The position numbers were made by a program, and so were the translations under genes. A DNA stretch of 64,000 bases from Xaviernesmea rhizosphaerae (GTDB lineage: Bacteria > Pseudomonadota > Alphaproteobacteria > Rhizobiales > Rhizobiaceae), in the NCBI RefSeq assembly GCF_001938945.1, contig NZ_MKIO01000018.1, forward strand, positions 62,001-126,000, written 5' to 3'. How positions within the stretch are numbered: the stretch's first letter is position 1; each line of letters begins with the position of its first letter. The notes under the pieces were generated by a model. That model worked only from the letters and a program-made list of their open reading frames with translations, made no database searches and was not told the DNA's origin. Below are positions 26,023 to 35,006 of the stretch, one piece after another.

Positions 26023-26358
26023 TCACTCCCTCCCATCGACATGGTCATTGCCGCTGAAGCCGCGCGAGGCGAGCAGCACGACAAGGAAGAGCGCGGTCAT
26101 GGCAAAGCCGATGACGATGGCGGTGAGCACCAGCGCCTGGGGCAGGGGATCGCTATGGGTGAGAAGCCCTCCGGCGCCACCCTTTTCGATGATCGGCGGC
26201 GCGTCCACGCGCAGCCGTCCCATGCCGAAGATGAACAGGTTCACCGCATAGGACAGCAGGGAAAGGCCGATGACGACCTGATAGGTGCGCGGCCGGAACA
26301 GGAGCCAGATGCCCGAGGCGGCGAGTACGCCGATGCCGGCGGAGAGCACGAGTTCCAT
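26023..26358 (-). CDS. mnhC: Na+/H+ (K+/H+) antiporter subunit C
   Basis: The 111-residue NuoK-like protein has three helices with YQVVIGLSLLSYAVNLFIFG and DPLPQALVLTAIVIGFAMTA, both strongly conserved in MnhC. Its start overlaps the stop of the fused AB subunit by one base, and it ends four bases before mnhD. Confidence 0.95.
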   Translation of the reverse strand: MELVLSAGIGVLAASGIWLLFRPRTYQVVIGLSLLSYAVNLFIFGMGRLRVDAPPIIEKGGAGGLLTHSDPLPQALVLTAIVIGFAMTALFLVVLLASRGFSGNDHVDGRE

Positions 26359-29357
26359 CAGGAGACCTCCTTCCCACCGACACGCGGCGCGCGGATATGG
26401 GCGCGCGGGGCACGCACGGACTGGTGGGCCAGCGCGATCAGGATCAGCACGGTGGCGCCCAGCACCAGCGAGAAGACGCCGAGATCGAACAGGATCGCGC
26501 TGGCGAGCGGCACGTCGCCGATCACAGGCAGATGCAGGTAATGCGATGTGGAGGTGAGGAACGGATAGCCCAGCGCCCAGGAGCCGAGCCCGGTGGCGCT
26601 GCAGACCAGCAGGCCGATGCTCATCCAGCGCAGCGGATGGATGCGCAGCCGCTCCTCCACCCAGCGCGTGCCGCCGGCCATATATTGCAGGATGAAGCCG
26701 ATCGACATGGCGATGCCGGCGGCAAAGCCGCCGCCCGGCAGATCATGTCCCCGGAAGAACAGATAGGCGGCCAGCATGCCGATGACGGGGAACATCCAGC
26801 GCATGAGGATGGCCGGCACGAACAGATAGTCGGAGACGCTGTCGCCCTTGGCCCGATCCGGGTGGCGGTCGTCATAGGCGTTCTGCACCTGCTGCTGCTC
26901 GGGCTTTTCCAGGCTCTCGGAGGCCGGGCGGAAGCGCAGCAGCAGGGCGAAGACGGTGAGCGCGACGATGCAGAGCACCGCGATCTCGCCGAAGGTGTCG
27001 AAGCCGCGGAAATCCACCAGCGTCACATTGACGACATTGGTGCCGCCGCCTTCCGAATAGGCGCGCTCAAGGAAGAAGCTGGAAATCGTGCCGGGCATCT
27101 GCCGGGTCATGACCGTGTAGGAAATCAGGGTGAGGCCGAGGCCGCAGGCCACCGCCACCAGGAAATCGCGCAGGCGGCGCAGGCGCACGCCGAAGGTCAT
27201 TTCTTCCGGCTTGGTCGCCTGCTCGATCCGTTTCGGCAGCCAGCGCAGGCCGAGCAGGATCAAGACGGTGGTGACGATCTCGACCAGCAGCTGGGTGACG
27301 GCGAGGTCCGGCGCCGACAGCCAGACGAAGGTGATGCAGGTGATCAGCCCCGCGCCACCGAGCAGCACCAGGGCCGCCAGCCGATGGAACTTCGCCTGCC
27401 AGGCCGCGCCGACCGCGCAGGCCATGCCGATCAGCCAGACGAAGGCGAAGGCGGGATCGATGCCGCGCAGCACGATCTCCGCCGGCTGGAAGCCGCGATG
27501 GAGCAGCGGCACGGCAGCCGCCAGCAGCGAGACGGCGGCGAGAATGCGCAGCTGCGGCTGCAGCCGCCTTGTGCTCGCCTTGGCCTCGATCAGGCGCGCC
27601 CAGCGCCAGGACAGCGTCACCAGCACGCGCTCGAAGATGCGCTGGCCCTCCAGGCGCCGGATATAGGGCGGCCCCTCGACGCTGTTGGCGAGATAGGGCT
27701 TCATCAGCACATAGAGCAGCACCCCGCCGACGAGCGCGATGATGCTCATGAACAGCGGCAGGTTCCAGCCATGCCAGACGGCGAGGCTGTAATAGGGCGT
27801 CTCGGCGCCCAGAACGGCGGTGACCGCGGTATGGAGCATCGGGCCGATGGTGAGCGAGGGCACCACGCCGACGATCAGGCAGGCGAGCACGAGGAACTCC
27901 ACGGGCAGCCGCATCCAGCGCACGGGCTCATGCGGGATCTTCGGCAGGTCGCGCGGCGGCGGGCCGAAGAAGACGGAGTGGATGAAGCGGACCGAATAGG
28001 TGACCGAGAACAGGCTGGCCAGTGTGGCGACATAGGGCGTCAGCGTATCCAGCAAATTGACCTTATGGGTCTCGATCGCCTCGGCGAAGAACATTTCCTT
28101 CGACAGGAAACCGTTGAGCAGCGGCACGCCGGCCATGGAGGCGCTGGCTACCATGGCGAGCGTGGCCGTATGCGGCATATAGCGGAACAGGCCGCTCAAG
28201 CGCCTGATGTCGCGCGTTCCGGTCTCGTGATCGATGATGCCGGCCGCCATGAACAGTGAGGCCTTGAAGGTCGCATGATTGAGCGTATGGAAGATGGCGG
28301 CGACGGCCGCCACCGGGCTGCCGAGGCTGAGCAGCACCGTGATCAGGCCGAGATGGCTGATGGTGGAATAGGCGAGCAGCCCTTTGAGATCATGCTGGAA
28401 AATGGCGAAATAGGCGCCGAGCAGAAGCGTCGTCAGGCCCGCCAGTCCCACCAGCCAGAACCAGGCATCCGTGCCGGCCATCACCGGCCAGAAGCGCGTC
28501 AGCAGGAAGATGCCGGCCTTTACCAGCGTCGCCGAATGCAGAAAGGCCGAGACCGGCGTGGGCGCCGCCATGGCGTGCGGCAGCCAGAAATGGAAGGGAA
28601 ACTGCGCGCTCTTGGTCAGGGCGCCGGCGAGAATGAGGATGAGCGCGACCAGATAGAGCGGGTGGTTGCGGATGGCATCGCCCGAGGCCAAAACGGCATC
28701 GAGATCGTAGCTGCCGACGATATGGCCGATTAGCATCAGCCCCACCAGCAGGCAGAGCCCGCCGGTCGCCGTGATGGTCAGCGCCATGCGCGCGCCGTCG
28801 CGCGCCTGGGCGTTCTGATACCAGTAGCCGATCAGCAGGAAGGAGACGATGCTGGTCATCTCCCAGAAGATCGCCATCAGCACCAGATTGCCCGACAGAA
28901 CCAGGCCGAGCATGGCGCTCATAAAGGCGAGGAACAGCGAGAAGAAGCGCGGCACCGGGTCGCTTGGCGACATGTAGTAGCGGGCATAGACGACGACCAG
29001 CAGGCCGATGGCGCTGATCAGACCTGAGAACATCCAGGACAGCCCGTCCATCCGCAGCTTCAGGTTCAGGCCATATTGAGGGATCCAGTCCATCTGCCAG
29101 GTGATGACGCCGCGATGGCTGACCTGCAGATAGAGAAAGACGCTGATGCCGAGGCAGAGAAAGGCGACGAGACCGGAAAGCCAGGCCGCCTCCGTTCCCT
29201 GCCGTGAAGGCAGGCAAATGGCCGCGATGCTGCCCGCGAGCGGGGCGAAGACGAGAACCGGAAGCAGGAGCGCGGCGATATCTATGGGTCGTTCCTCTCG
29301 GATGGTTGTCCAGGCGGGAGGCTCAGCCAATGCGAAACACAGCGATGCGAAACACAA
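26358..29357 (-). CDS. mnhA: Fused Na+/H+ (K+/H+) antiporter subunits A and B (PhaAB type)
   Basis: This large protein fuses MnhA, a NuoL-like proton channel over about the first 780 residues, to MnhB (about the last 150). The A part has VLMAIFWEMTSIVSFLLIGY with the conserved glutamate, TKSAQFPFHFWLPHAMAAP with the lysine, and LLAYSTISHLG. The B part ends with FRGHDLPGGGFAAGIAMS. This fusion is the form called PhaAB in Sinorhizobium meliloti, where the operon gives K+ efflux at high pH. The longest legal start is TTG 29357, giving 999 residues. The best ribosome site, GAGAGGAA, instead precedes an ATA at 29285, where homologues would begin. It is first in the operon AB-C-D-E-F-G. Confidence 0.92.
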   Translation of the reverse strand: MCFASLCFALAEPPAWTTIREERPIDIAALLLPVLVFAPLAGSIAAICLPSRQGTEAAWLSGLVAFLCLGISVFLYLQVSHRGVITWQMDWIPQYGLNLKLRMDGLSWMFSGLISAIGLLVVVYARYYMSPSDPVPRFFSLFLAFMSAMLGLVLSGNLVLMAIFWEMTSIVSFLLIGYWYQNAQARDGARMALTITATGGLCLLVGLMLIGHIVGSYDLDAVLASGDAIRNHPLYLVALILILAGALTKSAQFPFHFWLPHAMAAPTPVSAFLHSATLVKAGIFLLTRFWPVMAGTDAWFWLVGLAGLTTLLLGAYFAIFQHDLKGLLAYSTISHLGLITVLLSLGSPVAAVAAIFHTLNHATFKASLFMAAGIIDHETGTRDIRRLSGLFRYMPHTATLAMVASASMAGVPLLNGFLSKEMFFAEAIETHKVNLLDTLTPYVATLASLFSVTYSVRFIHSVFFGPPPRDLPKIPHEPVRWMRLPVEFLVLACLIVGVVPSLTIGPMLHTAVTAVLGAETPYYSLAVWHGWNLPLFMSIIALVGGVLLYVLMKPYLANSVEGPPYIRRLEGQRIFERVLVTLSWRWARLIEAKASTRRLQPQLRILAAVSLLAAAVPLLHRGFQPAEIVLRGIDPAFAFVWLIGMACAVGAAWQAKFHRLAALVLLGGAGLITCITFVWLSAPDLAVTQLLVEIVTTVLILLGLRWLPKRIEQATKPEEMTFGVRLRRLRDFLVAVACGLGLTLISYTVMTRQMPGTISSFFLERAYSEGGGTNVVNVTLVDFRGFDTFGEIAVLCIVALTVFALLLRFRPASESLEKPEQQQVQNAYDDRHPDRAKGDSVSDYLFVPAILMRWMFPVIGMLAAYLFFRGHDLPGGGFAAGIAMSIGFILQYMAGGTRWVEERLRIHPLRWMSIGLLVCSATGLGSWALGYPFLTSTSHYLHLPVIGDVPLASAILFDLGVFSLVLGATVLILIALAHQSVRAPRAHIRAPRVGGKEVS

Positions 29358-29703
29358 GCATGAGACCGGTCCCCGCTGATCGTCTGCACGAACGAGCCGG
29401 ACGCAGCAGTCAAAGATGCCTGCCGCCTCCGTCGCGCCCGTCTGGCACGCGGCCAGTCACGACCGGCCAATCAGGGGCGAATGTGCACCTGTCACGCGCA
29501 GGCGAAAGCCATCGAACAGGCGCTCGCGGGGATGCTCCAAATATGGAGAGGTTCTTAAGGAAAGCCAAGCCTTGAGCCGGAAAAAATCATGAGGTGCCAC
29601 CGCTTTGCCGGCTGATTTTGCCACAGGGCGGATGCGCGCCGGGGCTGGTGCCGGCGGCAGCCCTTGGGCATGATGCGGCATAACGTCAAAGAGGCAGTGT
29701 GCA
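29358..29703. other. Divergent promoter interval
   Basis: These 346 bases separate the antiporter operon from the DUF3830 gene and hold no conserved frame. Nothing beyond probable promoters for both directions is seen. A short direct repeat ATGCGAAACAC occurs twice near 29330-29355, at the edge of the antiporter gene. Confidence 0.4.
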
Positions 29704-30120
29704 ATGAGCGAAATGGTGTTTCTGAAGGCCGGGCCCTTCCGGTTCGAGGCGCGGCTGGAGACGGAGGCGGCGCCCGAGACCTGTTCGGCGATCCTGAAGC
29801 TTCTGCCCTACCGCGAACGGATCATCCATGTGCGCTGGAGCGGCGAGGGCCTGTGGATTCCGCTGGGCACCACCGATTTCGGCATCGGTTATGAAAACCA
29901 CACCAGCTTCCCCGCGCCCGGGCAGATGCTGCTCTATCCCGGCGGCATCAGCGAGACGGAGATGCTGCTGGCTTATGGCGCCGTCCATTTCAAATCGAAG
30001 ATGGGGCAGCTTGCCGGCAATCATTTTCTCACCGTGACCTCGCCGCTGGAGGATCTCGCCAAGCTTGGCCGGATGGTGCTGTGGGAGGGCGCGCAGGCGC
30101 TGGAGATCGGCCTGACGTGA
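29704..30120 (+). CDS. DUF3830 (cyclophilin-like fold) protein
   Basis: The 138-residue protein matches the DUF3830 family: AAPETCSAILKLLPYRERIIHVRWSGEGLWIPLG is recognisable across two segments, followed by SFPAPGQMLLYPGGISE and GQLAGNHFLTV. These proteins have a cyclophilin-like barrel and often sit near amidohydrolase or pyrimidine/hydantoin genes, but no such neighbour is present here. It is cytoplasmic and of unknown reaction. Start at ATG 29704. Confidence 0.75.
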   Translation: MSEMVFLKAGPFRFEARLETEAAPETCSAILKLLPYRERIIHVRWSGEGLWIPLGTTDFGIGYENHTSFPAPGQMLLYPGGISETEMLLAYGAVHFKSKMGQLAGNHFLTVTSPLEDLAKLGRMVLWEGAQALEIGLT

Positions 30121-30184
30121 CGCTTGCGTCCTTGAACGGCGCTTTGCACGACAAGGCGAGCAAGCGACAAGGCGAGAAAACGCG

Positions 30185-30218
30185 ATCAGGGGCGCTGGCC
30201 AAAGCCGACGCCCCTGAT
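30185..30218 (-). terminator. Hairpin terminator candidate between convergent genes
   Basis: ATCAGGGGCG (30185-30194) pairs perfectly with CGCCCCTGAT (30209-30218). Read on the minus strand, CGCGTTTTC follows, so it best serves the outer-membrane lipoprotein gene, though it may block both strands. Confidence 0.65.
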
Positions 30219-30250
30219 GAAACCAAGCTCAAAGGATGCTGCCGGCGTCC

Positions 30251-31711
30251 TTACTTGGTCGCGACCACCGTCGTCCTGGCGACCACGGGCGCGCCGCGGA
30301 CCGGGACTGCAATGGCCGAGCCGCCGCCGATGGCGACGTTCAGCGAGACGTAATTTGCTGCAAGGCTGCGAATGGCTGCGGCCAGCTGTATGCGCGACTG
30401 CGACAGGGTACGCTCGGCGTCGAGCACGTCCAGCAGCGAGGTGGCGCCGCCGCGATAGCTTTCGCGGGCGAGGCCGAGTGCCTGTTCGGAGGAAGCGACG
30501 ACCTTGCGCAGCGCGGCGACCGTCTCGTAATTGTTCTTGAGCGAGATCAGGGCGTTCTCGACATCCTCGACGGCCTTGAGCACCGTCTGCTTCCAGGTGA
30601 GATAGGCCACCTGGGCTGCCGAGCGCTGCACCTCGACATTGGCGCGCAGCCGCCCGCCATTGAAGATCGGGATGACCAGATCCGGGCCGAAGGACCAGGC
30701 GCCGACATTGCCCTGCACGGCGTTGGTCAGCGTGCGCGAGGCGCTGATCGAGCCGGCGAGCGAAAGGCTCGGATAGAGCTGGGCTTCGGCCACGCCGATT
30801 TCCGCCGTCGCCGCAGCGAGATTGCGCTCGGCGGCGCGAATATCCGGGCGGTTGCGGATGAGATCGGCGGGAATGCCGACCTTGGTGTTGTAGCGGGGGC
30901 TCGGCTGGCCGCTGCTGCGCGTCAGCTCCGAGGTGATGGAGGCGGCCGGCAGGCCGAGCAGCGTGGCGATGTGGTTGGCGGCGACATTGAAGCCGCTTTC
31001 ATAGGCCGGCAGCTCGGCAAGCGTCGAATTGACCAAACCTTCAGCCTGGACCACGTCGAGGCTCGAAGCAGCACCCGCCTCGCGGATGTCATTGGTCAGC
31101 TTCAAGGTTTCGCGGCGCGATTCCAGGCTCTTGCGGGCGAGGGCCAGAGCCTCCTGGTTGTAGCGCGCGTCGATATAGGACGTCGCCAGATCGGAGAGAT
31201 AAGCGAGCCGTGCCGTGCCGATATTGTCATAGGCCGCATCCAGCGTGGCGTTGGCCGATTCGACCGACCGGCGATACTGGCCGAAGAGGTCGAGAAGCCA
31301 GGACGCGGGAAGTGACGTGGTGGCCGTTTTGGTCTCGCTATGGTCGCGCTGTCCGTTGGACTGGCGGCGCACCAGCGAGCCATCCTGGCCCTGCACGGTG
31401 GCCGAGGACGAGCTGTTGAGCGACGGCAGGGCGCCGGCGCCGGCGATGATGACGTTGGCATTTGCCTGATTGATGCGCTCGAGCGCCTGCTTCACGCTGA
31501 GATTTTCGTTCATCCCGCGGGTCATCAGGCTGTCGAGCTTCTTGTCACGGAAGGCCTGCCACCAGGGGTTCATGACCACATTGTCCGCCGCAGACGAGCC
31601 GCGCGAAAACTTGGCAGGAAGAACGGCCGGCGGCTCCTGATAATTGGGGCCGACCATGCAGCCCGACAGCAGGAGAAGGCTCAGCGGCAGAAGCGTCTTG
31701 ACGAATTTCAT
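30251..31711 (-). CDS. NodT-family outer-membrane efflux lipoprotein
   Basis: The 486-residue TolC-like protein has a lipoprotein signal with lipobox LLSGC at residues 14-18 (LPLSLLLLSGCMVGPNYQ) and NPWWQAFRDKKLD. It carries paired outer-membrane efflux repeats, with NRPDIRAAERNLAAATAEIGVAEA and YRGGATSLLDVLDAERTL as markers. It would form the outer-membrane channel of a tripartite exporter. Start ATG 31711, with GAAGGGGAAA upstream; an upstream extension to 31921 lacks a signal peptide. No pump or adaptor lies beside it. Confidence 0.88.
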   Translation of the reverse strand: MKFVKTLLPLSLLLLSGCMVGPNYQEPPAVLPAKFSRGSSAADNVVMNPWWQAFRDKKLDSLMTRGMNENLSVKQALERINQANANVIIAGAGALPSLNSSSSATVQGQDGSLVRRQSNGQRDHSETKTATTSLPASWLLDLFGQYRRSVESANATLDAAYDNIGTARLAYLSDLATSYIDARYNQEALALARKSLESRRETLKLTNDIREAGAASSLDVVQAEGLVNSTLAELPAYESGFNVAANHIATLLGLPAASITSELTRSSGQPSPRYNTKVGIPADLIRNRPDIRAAERNLAAATAEIGVAEAQLYPSLSLAGSISASRTLTNAVQGNVGAWSFGPDLVIPIFNGGRLRANVEVQRSAAQVAYLTWKQTVLKAVEDVENALISLKNNYETVAALRKVVASSEQALGLARESYRGGATSLLDVLDAERTLSQSRIQLAAAIRSLAANYVSLNVAIGGGSAIAVPVRGAPVVARTTVVATK

Positions 31712-31960
31712 CCGGGTTTCCCCTTCCGGCTCTACGCTGCCGGTAACGAGTGATTCACCATTTCTCCTTACCATTTTGCCGCCGCGTTGCGAGCGGGCAT
31801 TCGCTGCCATCCCCCAAAATAGGGTAAGTCCCTCAACAAGTGTTTCCTTTGCGCCACGGTGTGGCCGAAAGCGGGACACACACCGACAGGCGAGTCGGTC
31901 GAAAAAATCATACAAGGTCATGTTTTTAAAATATTTTATGATCCGCTGTGCTTGGATCGA

Positions 31961-34615
31961 TCAGGCGGCCTTCCAGCTCTGCTCGCTGACGAAAGCGGTC
32001 AGCGCCTCCTTCGACATCGGCCGGGCGAAGGCATAGCCCTGCAGCGCATGCGCGCCGAGGGCACGCAGAACGTCGGCATGGTTGCGGGTTTCCACGCCCT
32101 CTGCCACCACGTCGATGCCCAGCGCCCGGCCGATGTCGATGATCGAGGAAACCAGGCGCAGCTGCCGATTCGAGGAGAGGATCGGCATGACCAGCTGGCG
32201 GTCGATTTTCAGCCGGTTCGGTGTGAGCTTGAGAAGGCTGGTGATCGAGGCGTAGCCGCTGCCGAAATCATCGATCTCGAGTTCGATGCCCATGGCGCGG
32301 ATGCGTTTGATCGTCGCCATGATCCGGTTGTCCCAGTCGTCGAAAGAGATGGACTCCAGCAGTTCGAAGGACAGGCGACCGGCCGGCAGATCGAGCGCTT
32401 CCAGCCGTTCGGGCAGGCTTTCGTCCATCAGCCTGCTGTGGGAAAGATTGACCGAGAGCTTGGGGATCGACACGCCGCCGGCGTCCCAGCTGTGCAGGGC
32501 TTCCAGCCCGCAATCGAGAATGCTGTCGTCGATGCGCGAGACGACGCCGATCTCCTCCGCCGTTTCCAGGAAGGCCGCAGGTGCAAGCAATCCACGCGTG
32601 GGATGCTGCCAGCGCGCCAGCGCCTCCACCCCGACGATATCGAGCGAGACCGGCGAGAACTGCGGCTGGAAATAGGCAATGAACTCGCCGCGCTCCAGCC
32701 CGCGCAGGATTTCGTCGCCAACCTTCTTGGTGGTCAGCGCGGCGGCTTTGAGCGCCGGGGTGAAGAACCTGTAGCGTCCACGTCCATCGCGCTTGGCCTC
32801 GTAAAGGGCAATGTCGGCATTGACCAGGAGCTGCTCCGGCGTTTCCGCCTCCGCCTGGCGGGCGATGCCGATGCTGACGCCGATCCGGCATTCATGGCCA
32901 TGATAGGGAAGCGGGGCATGAAAGGCGGCGATGATCTCCCTGGCCAGGGTTTCGCCCTGATCCGGCAGGCTGTTATTGGTGACGATGACCACGAATTCGT
33001 CGCCGCCGATCCGGGCAATGAAATCGCCCGCGCGCATCTTCGAGCGGAGGATGTCTGCGGCATGCCGCAGCACCTGGTCGCCCGCGGCATGGCCCAGCGT
33101 ATCGTTGATGTCCTTGAAGCGGTCGAGATCGAGGTGAAAGATGCTGATCGCCAAGCTCTCGAGGCTTAGCGCGTTCAGCTTCTGGTCGAGATAGCGCCGG
33201 TTCGGCAGGCCGGTCAGCGGATCATGCAGCGCGTTGAACTCCATGCGGTGGCGCGCGGCTTCGATTTCGCGGCTGCGGGTCTCGGCCAGACGCCGCGCTT
33301 CCTCCAGGCTTTCGGTCTTGGCCACGTCGGCTGTAATGTCCCAGTTGACGCCCGCCACGCGCTGGATGCCCTTGGCGTCGGTATAGGGCGATCCGATCGA
33401 GCGGATATGCCTGACGCCCTTGTCCGGCACGATGATGCGGAATTGTATCTGATAGGGCTGCCGGGTACGCAGGGCCTCATGGACCCGTGCAGTCGTGTCC
33501 TCCCTGTCGAGCGGATGGAGACGACTGCGCCAAAGCGCTGCGCCGGGATCTTCATCCTCGTGGAACTCGTAGATCTCCTGCATCCGCCGGTCCATGAACA
33601 CGACATCGCGTGCCAGGTCCCATTCCCAGGTGCCGGTTTCCGACACATCCAGCGCGATTCGCAGGCGGTGCGAGAGCGCGCTGAGCCTTTCTTCCTTCTG
33701 GGTCAGGATTGTGATGTGCTGCTGGCGCTCGTCCATCAGCCGGCCGAGCGTATAGACAGGGACCAGCAGCAGAAGCCCGGCGAAGGCGATGGCCATCCGC
33801 ACGGTCCATAGATTGGGCGGCGAGTGGGGCCAGCCGCCCGCCGGCGTTCCACTGATCACCCAATTGCCGCCGGGCAGGTCGATGGTCAGGCGCACGGGAT
33901 TGCGCTGCAGCACCTCTGCTGCACCAAAGAAAACCGGCCCCTGCGCGCCCGTGCCATCCCGTCCGGACAGAGCAAGGTCGAGCTCGGACTCCATCAGGCC
34001 CGCATCTCGGTAAAGCTGGTCGATTTTCAGCACGGCGGAAAGGATGCCCCAGAACCGGCCGCCGCTGGTGCCGTCCTCCACGCGGATGGGAAAGCGCGCA
34101 CTCAGCCCATATCCGCCCTGGATCAGATTCATGGGCCCCGCCAGAATCATGCGGTTCTCGTCGCGGACGCGCAGTGCGGTCTCTCGCTGTTGGGGAATCA
34201 GCCGGTAGTCTTTTCCAAGCGCTTGCTCATTGCCGGCGCGGGGATAGACCTGGGCGATCACCATATCGGGGGCCAGGGCCAGATTGCGCAGGTAGGAGGA
34301 TTGGCTTGCAATCTCCCTGGCCACGCGCGGAAAGTCCGCCTCTATCATGTCCGGCCTCGCCGCGATCAGCGCCGCCAGTCCGCGCACCAGCTGCACATCG
34401 TCGGTGATGCCGCGCTCGATTTTAGAGCGGATGGCCGTCAGACGCTCGGCCACCATCGCCCGCGAGCGGACCTCGTTGACGGAGGCATTTTGCCGCTCTG
34501 CGAAGAAGGCGGCGGTAAGGATCACGGCGAGCGCGATGACGGCCGGAATATAGCTGGGGCGCAAAAGCCGTCTCAGCCACTCCGTTCGTCTGTTTCGAGA
34601 TCTGGTGATCGTCAC
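31961..34615 (-). CDS. CHASE-PAS-GGDEF-EAL cyclic-di-GMP protein
   Basis: The 884-residue inner-membrane protein has a helix at about residues 22-40, a periplasmic CHASE domain (about 60-280), a second helix (MAIAFAGLLLLVPVYTLGRL) and a PAS domain (about 320-440). A GGDEF domain follows, with intact IARIGGDEF and an RAGD five residues before it, the usual inhibitory I-site. The EAL domain has EALARW, the glutamate in ELLES, DDFGSGYASI, LKIDRQL and VVAEGVET all present. Both cyclase and phosphodiesterase could be active. The start is GTG 34615. It is a single gene next to the NodT-type gene. Confidence 0.92.
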   Translation of the reverse strand: MTITRSRNRRTEWLRRLLRPSYIPAVIALAVILTAAFFAERQNASVNEVRSRAMVAERLTAIRSKIERGITDDVQLVRGLAALIAARPDMIEADFPRVAREIASQSSYLRNLALAPDMVIAQVYPRAGNEQALGKDYRLIPQQRETALRVRDENRMILAGPMNLIQGGYGLSARFPIRVEDGTSGGRFWGILSAVLKIDQLYRDAGLMESELDLALSGRDGTGAQGPVFFGAAEVLQRNPVRLTIDLPGGNWVISGTPAGGWPHSPPNLWTVRMAIAFAGLLLLVPVYTLGRLMDERQQHITILTQKEERLSALSHRLRIALDVSETGTWEWDLARDVVFMDRRMQEIYEFHEDEDPGAALWRSRLHPLDREDTTARVHEALRTRQPYQIQFRIIVPDKGVRHIRSIGSPYTDAKGIQRVAGVNWDITADVAKTESLEEARRLAETRSREIEAARHRMEFNALHDPLTGLPNRRYLDQKLNALSLESLAISIFHLDLDRFKDINDTLGHAAGDQVLRHAADILRSKMRAGDFIARIGGDEFVVIVTNNSLPDQGETLAREIIAAFHAPLPYHGHECRIGVSIGIARQAEAETPEQLLVNADIALYEAKRDGRGRYRFFTPALKAAALTTKKVGDEILRGLERGEFIAYFQPQFSPVSLDIVGVEALARWQHPTRGLLAPAAFLETAEEIGVVSRIDDSILDCGLEALHSWDAGGVSIPKLSVNLSHSRLMDESLPERLEALDLPAGRLSFELLESISFDDWDNRIMATIKRIRAMGIELEIDDFGSGYASITSLLKLTPNRLKIDRQLVMPILSSNRQLRLVSSIIDIGRALGIDVVAEGVETRNHADVLRALGAHALQGYAFARPMSKEALTAFVSEQSWKAA

Positions 34616-35006
34616 GCGTCGTCAATCCCTGGATCATGATGATCTCGGACCTGTTCGGTCTGTCATCCGAACCGTGATCCTGATCAGAAGAGGAGAGCGG
34701 GATGACAGGTGAAAACCACGCACAGTTCTTGCCATCCCAGCCCTGGATGTCCAGGCGATGGTGGCGATTGCGTGTTAACATACTCTGCTCGCACGAGCGA
34801 AAAGGCGATGTGCTTGCTGGTTTGCCTGCTAAAAGCTTTCCCGGTTCGGTCTGATGCCGTTGGCTTCCGGAGTGATTTGTAGACCGGCAGGCTTGCGCAT
34901 GGATGAGCTTGTGCGCGCTTTTTCGCCTACAGAAGCAGCGCCCTTACCGATTGCGCGCATGACCTCATCTGTGGACGAGGAGGAGAGGCCGCGGATCGTC
35001 CGTATT
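34616..35006. other. Gene-free interval
   Basis: No convincing gene is seen in these 391 bases, only short unconserved frames. It includes the promoter side of the CHASE-GGDEF-EAL gene and the 3' flank of the ligase gene. GCTCGCACGAGC near 34790 is a tight inverted repeat without a T-run. Confidence 0.4.

Noticed and set aside
26397..28259. 620-codon plus-strand frame opposite mnhA
   Set aside because: It is antisense to the conserved antiporter and has a compositionally biased His/Gln/Arg protein with no domain.
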